Shown here piece after piece: positions 35,393-43,914 of a stretch of DNA of 64,000 nucleotides (positions within the stretch are counted from its first letter, which is position 1; the number at the start of each line of letters is the position of its first letter). This DNA is from Kyrpidia tusciae DSM 2912 (lineage in GTDB: Bacteria > Bacillota > Bacilli > Kyrpidiales > Kyrpidiaceae). The position numbers and the translations under genes were made by a program. A model generated the notes under the pieces. The model ran no database searches. It saw only the letters and a program-made list of their open reading frames with translations, and was not told the DNA's origin. The stretch spans positions 1,984,001 through 2,048,000 of the forward strand of contig NC_014098.1 of assembly GCF_000092905.1 (NCBI RefSeq), given 5' to 3'.

Positions 35393-37063
35393 CTAGCCGT
35401 GATTCCCCGGGACCCCCTCGGCCTCTTTTCCGTACATCAGCCCCCGAATGAGCAGCGCCACCCGGAGGCGCAGCGTGACATCCGGTTCTTTCAGGTCCCG
35501 GCCTATGAGTTCCTTACATTTGTCCAGGCGATACACCACCGTATTCCGGTGGACATAGAGTTGCTTGGCCGTCTCAGCTATCTGACAGTTATTGTCAAGA
35601 TAGACCGACAAGGTGTGCAAGAGATCCAATTTTTCTTTGTCCGCAGGGTGGGCCAGGTCGTTTAAGGAGTTTTCGTAAAACTGGATGAGATCTTCTCTGG
35701 GAATCCAGCGAAACAGATCGGCCAACTCTTTGGCGCGGTAGGGTTGGATAAACCGGCGGCGCCCGGAGCGATAGCCCATGTGGAGAGCGCTCTCCCCCTC
35801 CCGATAGGCTCTGGGAAGTTCATAAAAATGGCGGATGCAAGGACTCAGACCAAAGGAGACAGAAACGCCGACCCACCGGGCAATCTCCTCCTGAACCGAT
35901 CGCAGCCACGCCGCCATCTCGTGTTCTTCCCGCACCCCGTACTCTTTTGCCGGTCGCAGCAAAACAAAAGACTCGCCCCGGGTGAACAGCACTCCGCCCG
36001 AGGTGACCTCTTCGAGAGCCGTCTCCAGGCGATCGTACACCGCATCCCTCAGCCGCCGGCGCCGCTCCTCCAGCCCTCCGACCTGCTCTTCCAAGCGATC
36101 GTCGATGCGGCAAACCGCACAGACGTAGGGTTGGTTCTCCCGCAGTCCGTAAAGTTTGCCCAAATTGATAATCTCCCGGCGGGACCCGATGTCCCCGCTC
36201 AAAAAATCTGTGAAGAACTCATTTTTCATCCGTCGGGTGTTCTCTTCCACCGCCTGTCGCTTCAACAAATCGAAAGCCATGACGTTCACCGCTTGCTCCA
36301 CCGCCAGTCGGGGATAGACGCCCGACTCAAAAGGGCAGCCGTAAACCACGAGAAAACCGTTCTGCTGCCGATGGGTGCGGACGGGAAACAGCGTAAAGGT
36401 CATGGGTGGGTTTGTTGACTCCAGAAGGGAAAAGGCGGTCATGTCAGGTATGGATCCATTCAGGCTGCGCAAATGGGTCAAAAGGGCATCCCGGCACCTG
36501 GGGTCAAGTTTGCCGTGGCCGGAAGAGGCGGCAATGACCCGAAACCCGGGGTCCAGAAGTTGAACGGGACAGCCGAGCAGCGCCCCTAGGTTCTCCACCA
36601 CAGCACCCACGCCCCGGCCGCGAAACACCAAGGTTGTAAACGAGCGGTGGATGTCCAGGGCGTACCGCAATTCTTCTGCTCGCTTCTCCAGTATGAAGTT
36701 GATCGTTTGGTTCACAATCTCCCCCAAGGACGGCTGATAGGGCAGTTCAATGATCGGCAACGCCCACTCATCGGCGGCCCGGGCCATTTCCGGGGGGGTC
36801 TCCGGAAGGAATCGCCGGATCTTGATCCCCAAGCCGGCGCAGCCTTTTTGCGCCATTTGGCGGACCAAATCCACCAGGGCACCGGGGCGATCTTTTAGGC
36901 CGTATCCGGTGGTGACCAAAAGTTCGTTTGGTTTGAGAAAATCGATAATATCCGGCGCATCCATCATGTTCACTGATTGAACATTTCGCGCAAGACCTGA
37001 CGCCCCTGCTACAACCTTTGCATCGGAAAGAATCGGAATAGCCAACAAATCCCTCACATTCAT
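35393..37063 (-). CDS. pucR: PucR-family purine catabolism regulator
   Basis: Transcription factor of 556 residues. It has the N-terminal PucR domain (VRDLLAIPILSDAKVVAGAS, NMMDAPDIIDFLKPNELLVTTGY, residues about 3-120), a middle CdaR/GGDEF-like region and a C-terminal PucR-type helix-turn-helix. That last part reads LLHTLSVYLDNNCQIAETAK, then QLYVHRNTVVYRLDKCKEL. In B. subtilis PucR activates the puc genes in response to ureides. It is placed at the head of the purine series and divergent from pucF, ideal for controlling both. The start lies 20-45 bases from a near-palindromic AT-rich element at 37083-37106. An AT-rich spacer separates it from uraD, so the series probably has its own promoter. 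Confidence 0.92.
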   Translation of the reverse strand: MNVRDLLAIPILSDAKVVAGASGLARNVQSVNMMDAPDIIDFLKPNELLVTTGYGLKDRPGALVDLVRQMAQKGCAGLGIKIRRFLPETPPEMARAADEWALPIIELPYQPSLGEIVNQTINFILEKRAEELRYALDIHRSFTTLVFRGRGVGAVVENLGALLGCPVQLLDPGFRVIAASSGHGKLDPRCRDALLTHLRSLNGSIPDMTAFSLLESTNPPMTFTLFPVRTHRQQNGFLVVYGCPFESGVYPRLAVEQAVNVMAFDLLKRQAVEENTRRMKNEFFTDFLSGDIGSRREIINLGKLYGLRENQPYVCAVCRIDDRLEEQVGGLEERRRRLRDAVYDRLETALEEVTSGGVLFTRGESFVLLRPAKEYGVREEHEMAAWLRSVQEEIARWVGVSVSFGLSPCIRHFYELPRAYREGESALHMGYRSGRRRFIQPYRAKELADLFRWIPREDLIQFYENSLNDLAHPADKEKLDLLHTLSVYLDNNCQIAETAKQLYVHRNTVVYRLDKCKELIGRDLKEPDVTLRLRVALLIRGLMYGKEAEGVPGNHG

Positions 37064-37082
37064 CGCCTTATCACCTCCTATG

Positions 37083-37106
37083 CGTAATATTATATATCAT
37101 AATACG
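37083..37106. promoter_or_regulatory. AT-rich near-palindrome between pucR and pucF
   Basis: A 24-base element with outer arms CGTA/TACG and 20 of 24 positions obeying two-fold symmetry (by eye) lies in the divergent spacer, 20 bases before pucR and 115 before pucF. It is a candidate binding site for PucR or another regulator. It does not match the Bacillus PucR box well. Confidence 0.45.
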
Positions 37107-37220
37107 TCAGTAAGTTAGACAGTTGGATACCATATATAATTCGCACCTGCGAAACCGGTGAACCTGACCAATGACAGGGGTCATCCCGAGGGGTAGGATA
37201 CTCCAACAGAGGTGTTGCCA

Positions 37221-38504
37221 ATGTTCGAGATTCCTATCCGGATGGAACGGGTGCTCCACCGGCTCAAAGAACTGGCTCATTGCAGTGCAGGGAAACGAGG
37301 GGTTACGCGGTTGTCGTTCACATCCGAATTTCGCCAAGCCGGCCTCTTGGTTCGCAGGTGGATGAAAGAGGCGGGGATGGTGGTCCGAGTCGATGCCCTG
37401 GGGAATATCATCGGCCACTATCCCCATCATCGGCGCGGTGGCCCCGCCTTCCTCATCGGATCCCACCTGGATTCTGTGATGGAAGGCGGAGCCTTTGATG
37501 GGACGCTGGGGGTGGTGGCGGCCCTGGAGGTCGTCCAGGCGCTGTCCGAATCTGGCGTCCAGACCGCTTTGCCCCTGGAGGTGGTGGTATTTTGCGACGA
37601 GGAAGGGGCTCGCTTCCACACCACGCTGCTGGGAAGCCGGGCCATGGCGGGGACTTTGCTGGGAGAGGATCTGAACGCCCGGGATGCCCGGGGCATCACG
37701 CTGGCTGACGCCCTTCGCGAATTTGGCCTCGACCCTTTGGCGTTCCGCTCGGCCAAGCGGGATCCGGAACAGATCGCCGGCTACATGGAACTGCACATTG
37801 AACAAGGGCCCATCTTGGAAGATGAACATCTTCCGTGTGGAGTCGTCAGCGGCATCGCCGGTGCCGTACGCGGCCGATTCCAGGTTGAAGGTCTGGCCGG
37901 TCACGCCGGCACCGTACCCATGGATGCCCGGCGGGATGCTCTGGTCGGGGCGGCAGAAATCATCCTGGCCGTGGATGAGGCCGCCCGAGAGTCCCCCTCC
38001 ACGGTGGCCACCGTGGGGAATCTCCAGGTCTTTCCGGGATCGAGCAACGTGATTCCCGGCCGTGTCGAGGGAACGCTTGATGTCCGCAGCTTGGACGACG
38101 AAGAACGGCGGCGGGTGTTCAGGCAAATTTGCCAAAGAGCAGAGGGTATCGCTGAAAACGGGAGCCTTTCTTTTTGCTGTGAAGTCGTCCTGGACACCCC
38201 GGCGGTCGAGTGTTCTCCGCGGCTGATGGCGGCGGCGGCAGAGGCCATAACCCATCATGGTTACCCGCCGCTTTTTATCCCGAGCGGAGCCGGACACGAC
38301 GCACTGGCCATGGCCGACCTCACCGAAGTCGGGATGATATTCGTTCGCTGCCGCGGCGGCGTCAGTCACCACCCGGAGGAGTACGTGGAACCCGAGGACA
38401 TCGAGATCGGCGTCTCAGTCTTCCTGGAAGCGGTATTGCGAGCCATGGACAGCCACCCTAAAGCAGGCTCAACGGGACAAACCGAAGAGGCGGAGGTGCC
38501 CTGA
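37221..38504 (+). CDS. pucF: Allantoate amidohydrolase (M20 hydantoinase/carbamoylase family)
   Basis: Dinuclear metal enzyme of 427 residues expected to hydrolyse allantoate to ureidoglycine, ammonia and CO2. Metal and substrate motifs are GSHLDSVMEGGAFDGTLGV, FCDEEGARF, MELHIEQGPILE and FIPSGAGHDA. The SGAGHDA motif is typical of allantoate amidohydrolase and L-carbamoylase. ATG 37221 is placed 7 bases after AGAGGTG. It opens the plus-strand ureide operon (pucF, M20, allB) and diverges from pucR. N-carbamoyl-L-amino-acid hydrolase is the alternative, made unlikely by the context. Confidence 0.88.
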   Translation: MFEIPIRMERVLHRLKELAHCSAGKRGVTRLSFTSEFRQAGLLVRRWMKEAGMVVRVDALGNIIGHYPHHRRGGPAFLIGSHLDSVMEGGAFDGTLGVVAALEVVQALSESGVQTALPLEVVVFCDEEGARFHTTLLGSRAMAGTLLGEDLNARDARGITLADALREFGLDPLAFRSAKRDPEQIAGYMELHIEQGPILEDEHLPCGVVSGIAGAVRGRFQVEGLAGHAGTVPMDARRDALVGAAEIILAVDEAARESPSTVATVGNLQVFPGSSNVIPGRVEGTLDVRSLDDEERRRVFRQICQRAEGIAENGSLSFCCEVVLDTPAVECSPRLMAAAAEAITHHGYPPLFIPSGAGHDALAMADLTEVGMIFVRCRGGVSHHPEEYVEPEDIEIGVSVFLEAVLRAMDSHPKAGSTGQTEEAEVP

Positions 38505-39812
38505 ATGAAGCTGTCGACGCGAGAAGGCCCGAATGACGGTCACGCTCCGGGAAGCGAAGCAGACAAAGAGCGAATGTGCGCTTGGATCGACGCCCATCGC
38601 CACGAGATGGTGGCATTCTTGCAAGAGTTGATCCGCATCCCGGCGGATAACCCGCCCGGTGATTGTCAAAGGATAGCAGATTGGTTGTACAGGCACCTCC
38701 AGGCGTTCCCTCTGGATGACGTTCAGCTTTTGCCCGTACCCCAAGAGCGAGTGGAGAGCGTGGGCATGGTCCGCGTTGCCAACGTGGTGGCCCGCATGGC
38801 CTTCGGGGATGGATCCGGGCCCGTGGTCGGCCTTAACGCCCACGGCGATGCCGTGGCACCCGGGCTCGGCTGGACCCGAAATCCTTACGGCGGAGACGTG
38901 GTGGAAGGGGCCGTCTATGGCCGGGGGGCGGCTGTTTCAAAATCTGACATCGCCGTGTACACCTATGCGGCCGCCGCTCTCCGCATCGTGACGGCTCCAC
39001 TTTCCGGACAAGTGGACCTGGTCTTCACCTTTGACGAGGAGGCGGGGGGCATGATAGGGCCAGCCCGCCTGCTCACAGAGGGCACGATTCGCCCGGACGT
39101 GGCCATCACGGCGGGATTCACCCACTCCATCGTCAATGCGCACGGGGGCTGTCTTCACCTTGAAGTGCGGTTGCAAGGCCGATCGGCCCATGCCGCCGAG
39201 CCCGAGTTGGGTGTGGATGCCCTTGAGGCGATGACGCAGGTGTTGCACGAGCTTTACCAGTATCGCGACCGCTTGGCAGAGCGGCGCTCCAAGATCCCGG
39301 GACTTGGGTCCCCGACTCTGGTCGTCGGCCTGATCCGCGGCGGAATCAATACGAATGTGGTTCCGGATGAGTGCGTCATTCGCCTGGATCGCCGCCTCAT
39401 CCCAGAAGAAGATGGAGATCAAGTGGAAAATGAAATTCGCCGGTTGATCGAAGAGGCCGTGAGCTCCCGGCCCGTCCGAGTGGACATCCAGCGGATTTTA
39501 TACGCCAAACCGCTGCGTCCAACCCCGCCGGAGTCCCGGTTCATCCAAACCCTCAAAAAGAACTGGATGACCGTCATGGGGGGACGGGAACCGGATATCC
39601 ACGGGGTGCCTCTTTATACCGACGCCCGGCATTTTGCCGAAGCGGGGATTCCGGTGGTACTCTTCGGAGCGGGCCCGAGGACCCTGGCCGAGGCGGGCGG
39701 TCACCGGGCGGATGAACACGTGCGCATGGACGATATGGTCCTAGCCGCCAAAATCCTCACCATGACGTTGTACGATCTTCTTCGGAAAGGAGTCGGCGGG
39801 AATGAGAGATGA
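38505..39812 (+). CDS. M20 amidohydrolase (ArgE/DapE type) in the ureide operon
   Basis: Metallohydrolase of 435 residues. The metal ligand blocks are VGLNAHGDAVAPG (about 118-130), VYGRGAAVSKSD with the bridging Asp, FTFDEEAGGMIGP and HFAEAGIPVVLFGAGP. Usual members read GRGAxDMK; here the Met-Lys turn is SKSD, an unusual variation. The gene begins immediately after the pucF stop and its end overlaps allB by 11 bases. Translational coupling to both implies a ureide-pathway function, for example on ureidoglycine or ureidoglycolate, for which no other gene is present. That role is inference; ArgE/DapE-like specificity cannot be excluded. Confidence 0.85.
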   Translation: MKLSTREGPNDGHAPGSEADKERMCAWIDAHRHEMVAFLQELIRIPADNPPGDCQRIADWLYRHLQAFPLDDVQLLPVPQERVESVGMVRVANVVARMAFGDGSGPVVGLNAHGDAVAPGLGWTRNPYGGDVVEGAVYGRGAAVSKSDIAVYTYAAAALRIVTAPLSGQVDLVFTFDEEAGGMIGPARLLTEGTIRPDVAITAGFTHSIVNAHGGCLHLEVRLQGRSAHAAEPELGVDALEAMTQVLHELYQYRDRLAERRSKIPGLGSPTLVVGLIRGGINTNVVPDECVIRLDRRLIPEEDGDQVENEIRRLIEEAVSSRPVRVDIQRILYAKPLRPTPPESRFIQTLKKNWMTVMGGREPDIHGVPLYTDARHFAEAGIPVVLFGAGPRTLAEAGGHRADEHVRMDDMVLAAKILTMTLYDLLRKGVGGNER

Positions 39813-41211
39813 AGGTGATTTGGTGATTCGCGGGGGCACTGTGGTTTTGCCGGAGGGCACTCGGCGAGCAGATCTCCGGATTCGACACGGTACTGTGGTC
39901 GCTATGGAGAGCCAATTCACTCAGGCGTCCACATTGGACCGGGAAATCGACGCCACAGGATTGTACATTTTCCCTGGACTCATCGACGCCCATGTCCACT
40001 TGAACGAACCTGGAAGGGCGGACTGGGAAGGGTTCACGACGGGAACCATGAGCTTGGCAGCCGGTGGGGTGACGACGTTTTTTGACATGCCCCTGAACAG
40101 CACCCCGCCCGTGACAGACAGAGCTCGGTTCGATCAAAAACGAAAGGTCGCCGAGGCGAAATCTTTCATCGATTACGGACTGTGGGGAGGGCTCATTCCC
40201 GGAAACACACAGGAGTTAACCGAACTCAGCCAGTGCGAGGCAATTGGCTTCAAAGCCTTCATGACCGACGCTGGAACCGACGATTTTCCCGCTGTGGACA
40301 ACGACTCCCTGTGGGCGGGGATGGACATTGCAGCCCGCCTGGGCGCCGTGGTCGCCGTCCATGCGGAAAGTTCCTGGATCACCCGCCGCCTGACCGAATC
40401 TTTTTTGTCCCAAGGGCGGGTTTCAGCCCGGGATTACGAAGCCTCCCGCCCCGTGGTCTCCGAACTGGAAGCTGTCGAACGCGCCCTGGCCATCGCCCGT
40501 CTGACCGGGTGCCGCCTGCACGTCGTCCACGCGAGCAGCGCGGATGTGGTCCGCCGGATCCGGGCGGCGCGAGAGGCCGGAGTGGACGTGAGCGTGGAAA
40601 CCTGCCCCCACTACCTATCCCTGACTGTCGCCGACCTGGAAGAACTCGGCGGCGTGGCCAAATGCGCTCCCCCCTTGCGAGGACGGGACGAAGTGGAAGC
40701 TCTCTGGCAGGCCGTCCGGGCGGGGCTGGTGGACACCGTGGGATCGGATCACTCCCCTTGTCCACCTTCCATGAAAGAGGATCCCGAAGGCAACCTTTTT
40801 CGCGTCTGGGGCGGCATTTCCGGCGCCCAAACCGCTCTCAACGTACTTCTCGAGGAAGGCTACCACAGGCGCGGAGTCCCCCTCGAGACCCTGACTGCCC
40901 TCACCGCCACCAACCCAGCAAAGCGGTTCGGCCTTTATCCCCGGAAAGGCACCATCGCGCCCGGCTCGGACGCCGACCTGGTCCTCGTGGACCTCGACGC
41001 GCCGTGGACCCTTCGCCAGGAGGATCTCTATTATCGTCACCCGCACAGCCCTTTTATCGGTCGGACATTTCGAGGAAAGATTCTTGCCACCCTGTTGCGC
41101 GGACAACCCGTCTACGTAGACCCATCACCGGCCAATCCCTTAAAAGGAATCGGTGCAGGACCTTTCCCAGACAAACCCTTCGGCCAGTTTATCCCGGGCA
41201 AGCCTTCCTGA
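39802..41211 (+). CDS. allB: Allantoinase
   Basis: Cyclic amidohydrolase of 469 residues opening allantoin to allantoate. The barrel motifs are GLIDAHVHLNEPGR, IGFKAFMTDAGTDD with the carbamylated Lys (about K152), VAVHAESSW, LHVVHASSADVV and TVGSDHSPCPPSM. The match to AllB/PucH is strong. GGAGTCGGCGGG precedes the ATG at 39802. It overlaps the M20 gene and ends 11 bases from the convergent amtB gene, without a terminator in between. Product passes to PucF encoded at the head of the operon. Confidence 0.93.
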   Translation: MRDEGDLVIRGGTVVLPEGTRRADLRIRHGTVVAMESQFTQASTLDREIDATGLYIFPGLIDAHVHLNEPGRADWEGFTTGTMSLAAGGVTTFFDMPLNSTPPVTDRARFDQKRKVAEAKSFIDYGLWGGLIPGNTQELTELSQCEAIGFKAFMTDAGTDDFPAVDNDSLWAGMDIAARLGAVVAVHAESSWITRRLTESFLSQGRVSARDYEASRPVVSELEAVERALAIARLTGCRLHVVHASSADVVRRIRAAREAGVDVSVETCPHYLSLTVADLEELGGVAKCAPPLRGRDEVEALWQAVRAGLVDTVGSDHSPCPPSMKEDPEGNLFRVWGGISGAQTALNVLLEEGYHRRGVPLETLTALTATNPAKRFGLYPRKGTIAPGSDADLVLVDLDAPWTLRQEDLYYRHPHSPFIGRTFRGKILATLLRGQPVYVDPSPANPLKGIGAGPFPDKPFGQFIPGKPS

Positions 41212-41222
41212 TGCCCATTCCA

Positions 41223-42539
41223 TCACCCGCGGTCGAAGGGAGCCGGTTCCATCCCCATGCCAAGCACCGATTTCACCGGCTCAGGATCTTCGGCCGCGCC
41301 ATGTTCCGACCCCTCCGGCCAATTTGTAAACCGCTCCAGCTCATTGTACGCCGGAATGCCATGGAAGGCCAGGTCCAACCCCTGCTCCTCCAAGTCCGGC
41401 GCCACACGAAGTCCCATAATTTTATCGAGAAGAGCGCCAATTCCGAACATGGCCGCAAACCCCCACACCGCCGCCACCGCAGCGCCTAACCCTTGCACGA
41501 GCAGCAGATGGGCATCGCCGGTGGTCAAGATCCCTTGGCGCACATCGAACAACCCCACCGCCACCGTACCCCAGAGACCGCCGAATCCGTGAACCGCCAC
41601 CGCCCCCACCGGATCATCCACCTTCATCCGATCCACCCATCCCGTCGCCCAAACCACCAAGGCCCCGGCCACCGCGCCAATCACCACCGACGCACCCGTC
41701 CCCACAAAGGCACAACCCGCCGTGATCGCCACCAGTCCCGCCAGGGAACCATTGATCGCCATGCTCGGATCGGAAACCTTAAAACGCGCCATGCTCACGA
41801 GGATCGCCGCCGCCCCGCCGGCCGACGCCGCTAGAAAGGTGTGAAGAGCAATCATGGGAAGCCGCACGTCCAGGGCGTTCAATGTACTGCCCGCGTTAAA
41901 CCCGAACCAGCCAAACCACAGAATAAACGCCCCCGCCGAAGCCAGGGGAATGTTACTTGGAGCAAAGACGTTGACCTCTCCATCTGAACCAAATCGCTGG
42001 CGCCTGGGCCCGAGCACCGCGGCCAGGGCCAGGGCGGAAAATCCCCCCATGGCGTGAATCGCCGCCGATCCGGCAAAATCCTCCATCCCGAGTCGAGACA
42101 ACCACCCCCCCGAAGACCAGATCCAGTGACCGGACAACGGATAGATTAGACCGCAGACCAACATGGTCACCACGATATACGCCGAAAATTTCATCCGCTC
42201 GGCGACGGCCCCGGACACGATCGACGCCACCGCCATGGCGAAAGCGATCTGAAATAATGCATAAGCGGCATTCGGAACTCCCTCGGGCCCCGTCACCCCA
42301 GAGGGCAGCGCCCACCCGAACCAACCAAAGTGGTCCGCACCAAACATAAGTCCGAGTCCCACGGCATAATAGGCCAAAGCCCCAAAGGTCAGATCCACAA
42401 AAATTTTCATCGTCACGTTTACGGCGTTTTTGGTCCGCACCAAACCCGCCTCCAAAAGGCTGAACCCGCCCTCCATGAACACGATCATCGCCGCCGCCAG
42501 CACGACCCACACAGTATTCAACCCTTCCGGTAACGTCAC
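41223..42539 (-). CDS. amtB: Ammonium transporter AmtB
   Basis: Membrane channel of 438 residues with eleven hydrophobic segments. Conserved marks include FMEGGFSLLEAGLVRTKNAVN, the twin-His pore region (SAAIHAMGGFSALAL and VAVHGFGGLWGTVAVG), and FILWFGWFGFNAGS. The GTG at 42539 is chosen because GGAGGGGAGA precedes it by 6 bases; a longer frame would start inside the promoter. It follows a PII gene, the classic glnK-amtB pairing in the order PII first. It would recapture ammonia, a main product of purine and guanidine breakdown. Confidence 0.93.
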   Translation of the reverse strand: MTLPEGLNTVWVVLAAAMIVFMEGGFSLLEAGLVRTKNAVNVTMKIFVDLTFGALAYYAVGLGLMFGADHFGWFGWALPSGVTGPEGVPNAAYALFQIAFAMAVASIVSGAVAERMKFSAYIVVTMLVCGLIYPLSGHWIWSSGGWLSRLGMEDFAGSAAIHAMGGFSALALAAVLGPRRQRFGSDGEVNVFAPSNIPLASAGAFILWFGWFGFNAGSTLNALDVRLPMIALHTFLAASAGGAAAILVSMARFKVSDPSMAINGSLAGLVAITAGCAFVGTGASVVIGAVAGALVVWATGWVDRMKVDDPVGAVAVHGFGGLWGTVAVGLFDVRQGILTTGDAHLLLVQGLGAAVAAVWGFAAMFGIGALLDKIMGLRVAPDLEEQGLDLAFHGIPAYNELERFTNWPEGSEHGAAEDPEPVKSVLGMGMEPAPFDRG

Positions 42540-42575
42540 ATCTCTCCCCTCCAACGTCAGAGAAAATACGATGCC

Positions 42576-42605
42576 AGTATACGCCACCGAAAGGGGGATT
42601 CGCAA
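42576..42605 (-). promoter_or_regulatory. Promoter of amtB
   Basis: On the minus strand TTGCGA is followed after 18 bases by TATACT, about 40 bases before the GTG start. Its position within the longer open frame supports the shorter AmtB. Confidence 0.55.
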
Positions 42606-42638
42606 GCAGTTTTGTCATCTTTTGTTACATGACACCCA

Positions 42639-43001
42639 TTATTTTGTGGACCGCATATCATCGATCGTTTCGTCGGGCGCACCGGTGCGAATGTTGTACG
42701 CTTCATACACCGGCAGGACAAAAATTTTCCCGTCCCCCGCCTCCCCGGTCTGCGCCGCCTGGACAATCGACTCCACCGCCCTCTGCGCATAGGCATCGGA
42801 GACGACCATCTCCACCTTCACCTTCGGGTGCAGGCTGATTTGATACACGTGCCCCCGATACACCCCTGCCGAACTGCGCTGTTGACCCCGGCCCTGAACC
42901 TGGCTGACCGTGAATCCAAAGATTCCAGAGGCATGCAGCTTTGCAATCACCGCCTGCAACTTTTCCGGACGAATAATCGCCTCAATCTTTTTCAATCCCA
43001 T
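42639..43001 (-). CDS. glnK: PII nitrogen regulatory protein
   Basis: Signal protein of 120 residues. PII blocks: KKIEAIIRPEKLQAVIAKL at the N-terminus, the T-loop QQRSSAGVYRGHVYQ with Tyr at the uridylylation position, and the C-loop SIVQAAQTGEAGDGKIFVLPV. ATG 43001 follows GGAAGGAAG. It lies about 100 bases upstream of amtB on the same strand. It would bind ATP/ADP and 2-oxoglutarate and block AmtB when nitrogen is plentiful. The T-loop sequence departs from the usual K-G-x-T-E-V-Y-R-G, so partner specificity may differ. Confidence 0.93.
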   Translation of the reverse strand: MGLKKIEAIIRPEKLQAVIAKLHASGIFGFTVSQVQGRGQQRSSAGVYRGHVYQISLHPKVKVEMVVSDAYAQRAVESIVQAAQTGEAGDGKIFVLPVYEAYNIRTGAPDETIDDMRSTK

Positions 43002-43050
43002 TCTTCCTTCCCGCCTGAAAATCGCCTTGATCGCCCCCATGATAACGAAA

Positions 43051-43077
43051 GGAGCGGGACTCGACAAATCCCGCTCC
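43051..43077 (-). terminator. Rho-independent terminator after the nucleotidyltransferase-like gene
   Basis: A perfect 9-base-pair stem (GGAGCGGGA/TCCCGCTCC) with a 9-base loop is followed on the minus strand by TTTCGTT. It ends the 43103-43843 transcript and isolates it from the PII gene. Confidence 0.7.
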
Positions 43078-43102
43078 CCTTGCTCGCGCTCCATTCACGA
43101 AT

Positions 43103-43843
43103 TCACGGCTCCTCGGGCAACTCGTACCACTTCAACCGCTCTCCCACCGCGGCCCGCCACTTCCACTTCATCGTCTTCGGAGTGCGCTCCATCACCTCTG
43201 TCAACTGGCGGATTCGCTCCTCTATCTCCAGCTGAAGCGACGCCTCCACCACAAAATCCTGCAACCTCTCGAGAAGAACATCCAAATTCCGCGTCACCGT
43301 GCGCCACAATCCCCAGTCCCGGGCCAGAGTGTCGGCAAAAAACCGAGTATTGAACGCTCCCGGCTCGTCTCGATCGACGAACGGCACCCCGGACAACAAA
43401 GCCAAGACATCCCGCATATCTTTTTCGGTGAACTCCACCACCTGCAGCTTGGTCAACATCAGGTCTGCCACGGGCAAGGTCACTTCTTGGACAGGCAATC
43501 TGCCGCGAAGGTCCAAGGCGTGGCACATGCGAAACTCGTCAATGAACACGTCGATTTTTTCTTTCCCCCGCCAATACATCAGCCGACTGCGGCCGTTCAG
43601 TAGATTGAACTCCTTTTCCGGCCTGAGTCCCATCGATTCCAGCCACTGCTGCACATCCCGGCGATGTTCCGACACGGTGAACAGATCCACGTCCCCGGGC
43701 GGCCGAACCAGCGTATCCGGAACTTTCCCCAGGACATGATACCGAACCGCCCGCCCGCCAAGCAGCCGGACGCCCCGTTCTTTGTGAGCCAACTCTAGAA
43801 CGAGATCCTCCGCCCAATCCTTCGTCGGCACCGGCTCATTCAT
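43103..43843 (-). CDS. Nucleotidyltransferase-fold protein of unknown function
   Basis: Protein of 246 residues starting at ATG 43843 after GAGGGGATAAAG. The order LLGGRAVRYH (about 27-36), RPPGDVDLFT (47-56), KIDVFIDEF and LPVADLMLTKLQVVEFTEKDMRDVLALL resembles the minimal nucleotidyltransferase/AbiEii-like fold. In that fold GG, a DxD-type pair and a third Asp form the active site, and the KxxD/RDxxD helix follows. Relatives include toxin NTases and house-keeping transferases. No antitoxin-like partner is adjacent; the neighbours are a truncated permease and the PII gene. Substrate and role unknown. Confidence 0.68.
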   Translation of the reverse strand: MNEPVPTKDWAEDLVLELAHKERGVRLLGGRAVRYHVLGKVPDTLVRPPGDVDLFTVSEHRRDVQQWLESMGLRPEKEFNLLNGRSRLMYWRGKEKIDVFIDEFRMCHALDLRGRLPVQEVTLPVADLMLTKLQVVEFTEKDMRDVLALLSGVPFVDRDEPGAFNTRFFADTLARDWGLWRTVTRNLDVLLERLQDFVVEASLQLEIEERIRQLTEVMERTPKTMKWKWRAAVGERLKWYELPEEP

Positions 43844-43914
43844 CTTTATCCCCTCCCGATCTGTATGCCCCGACAACGGCACCTTTGGGCCAAACCGGCG
43901 ACGCCATCCCGGTT

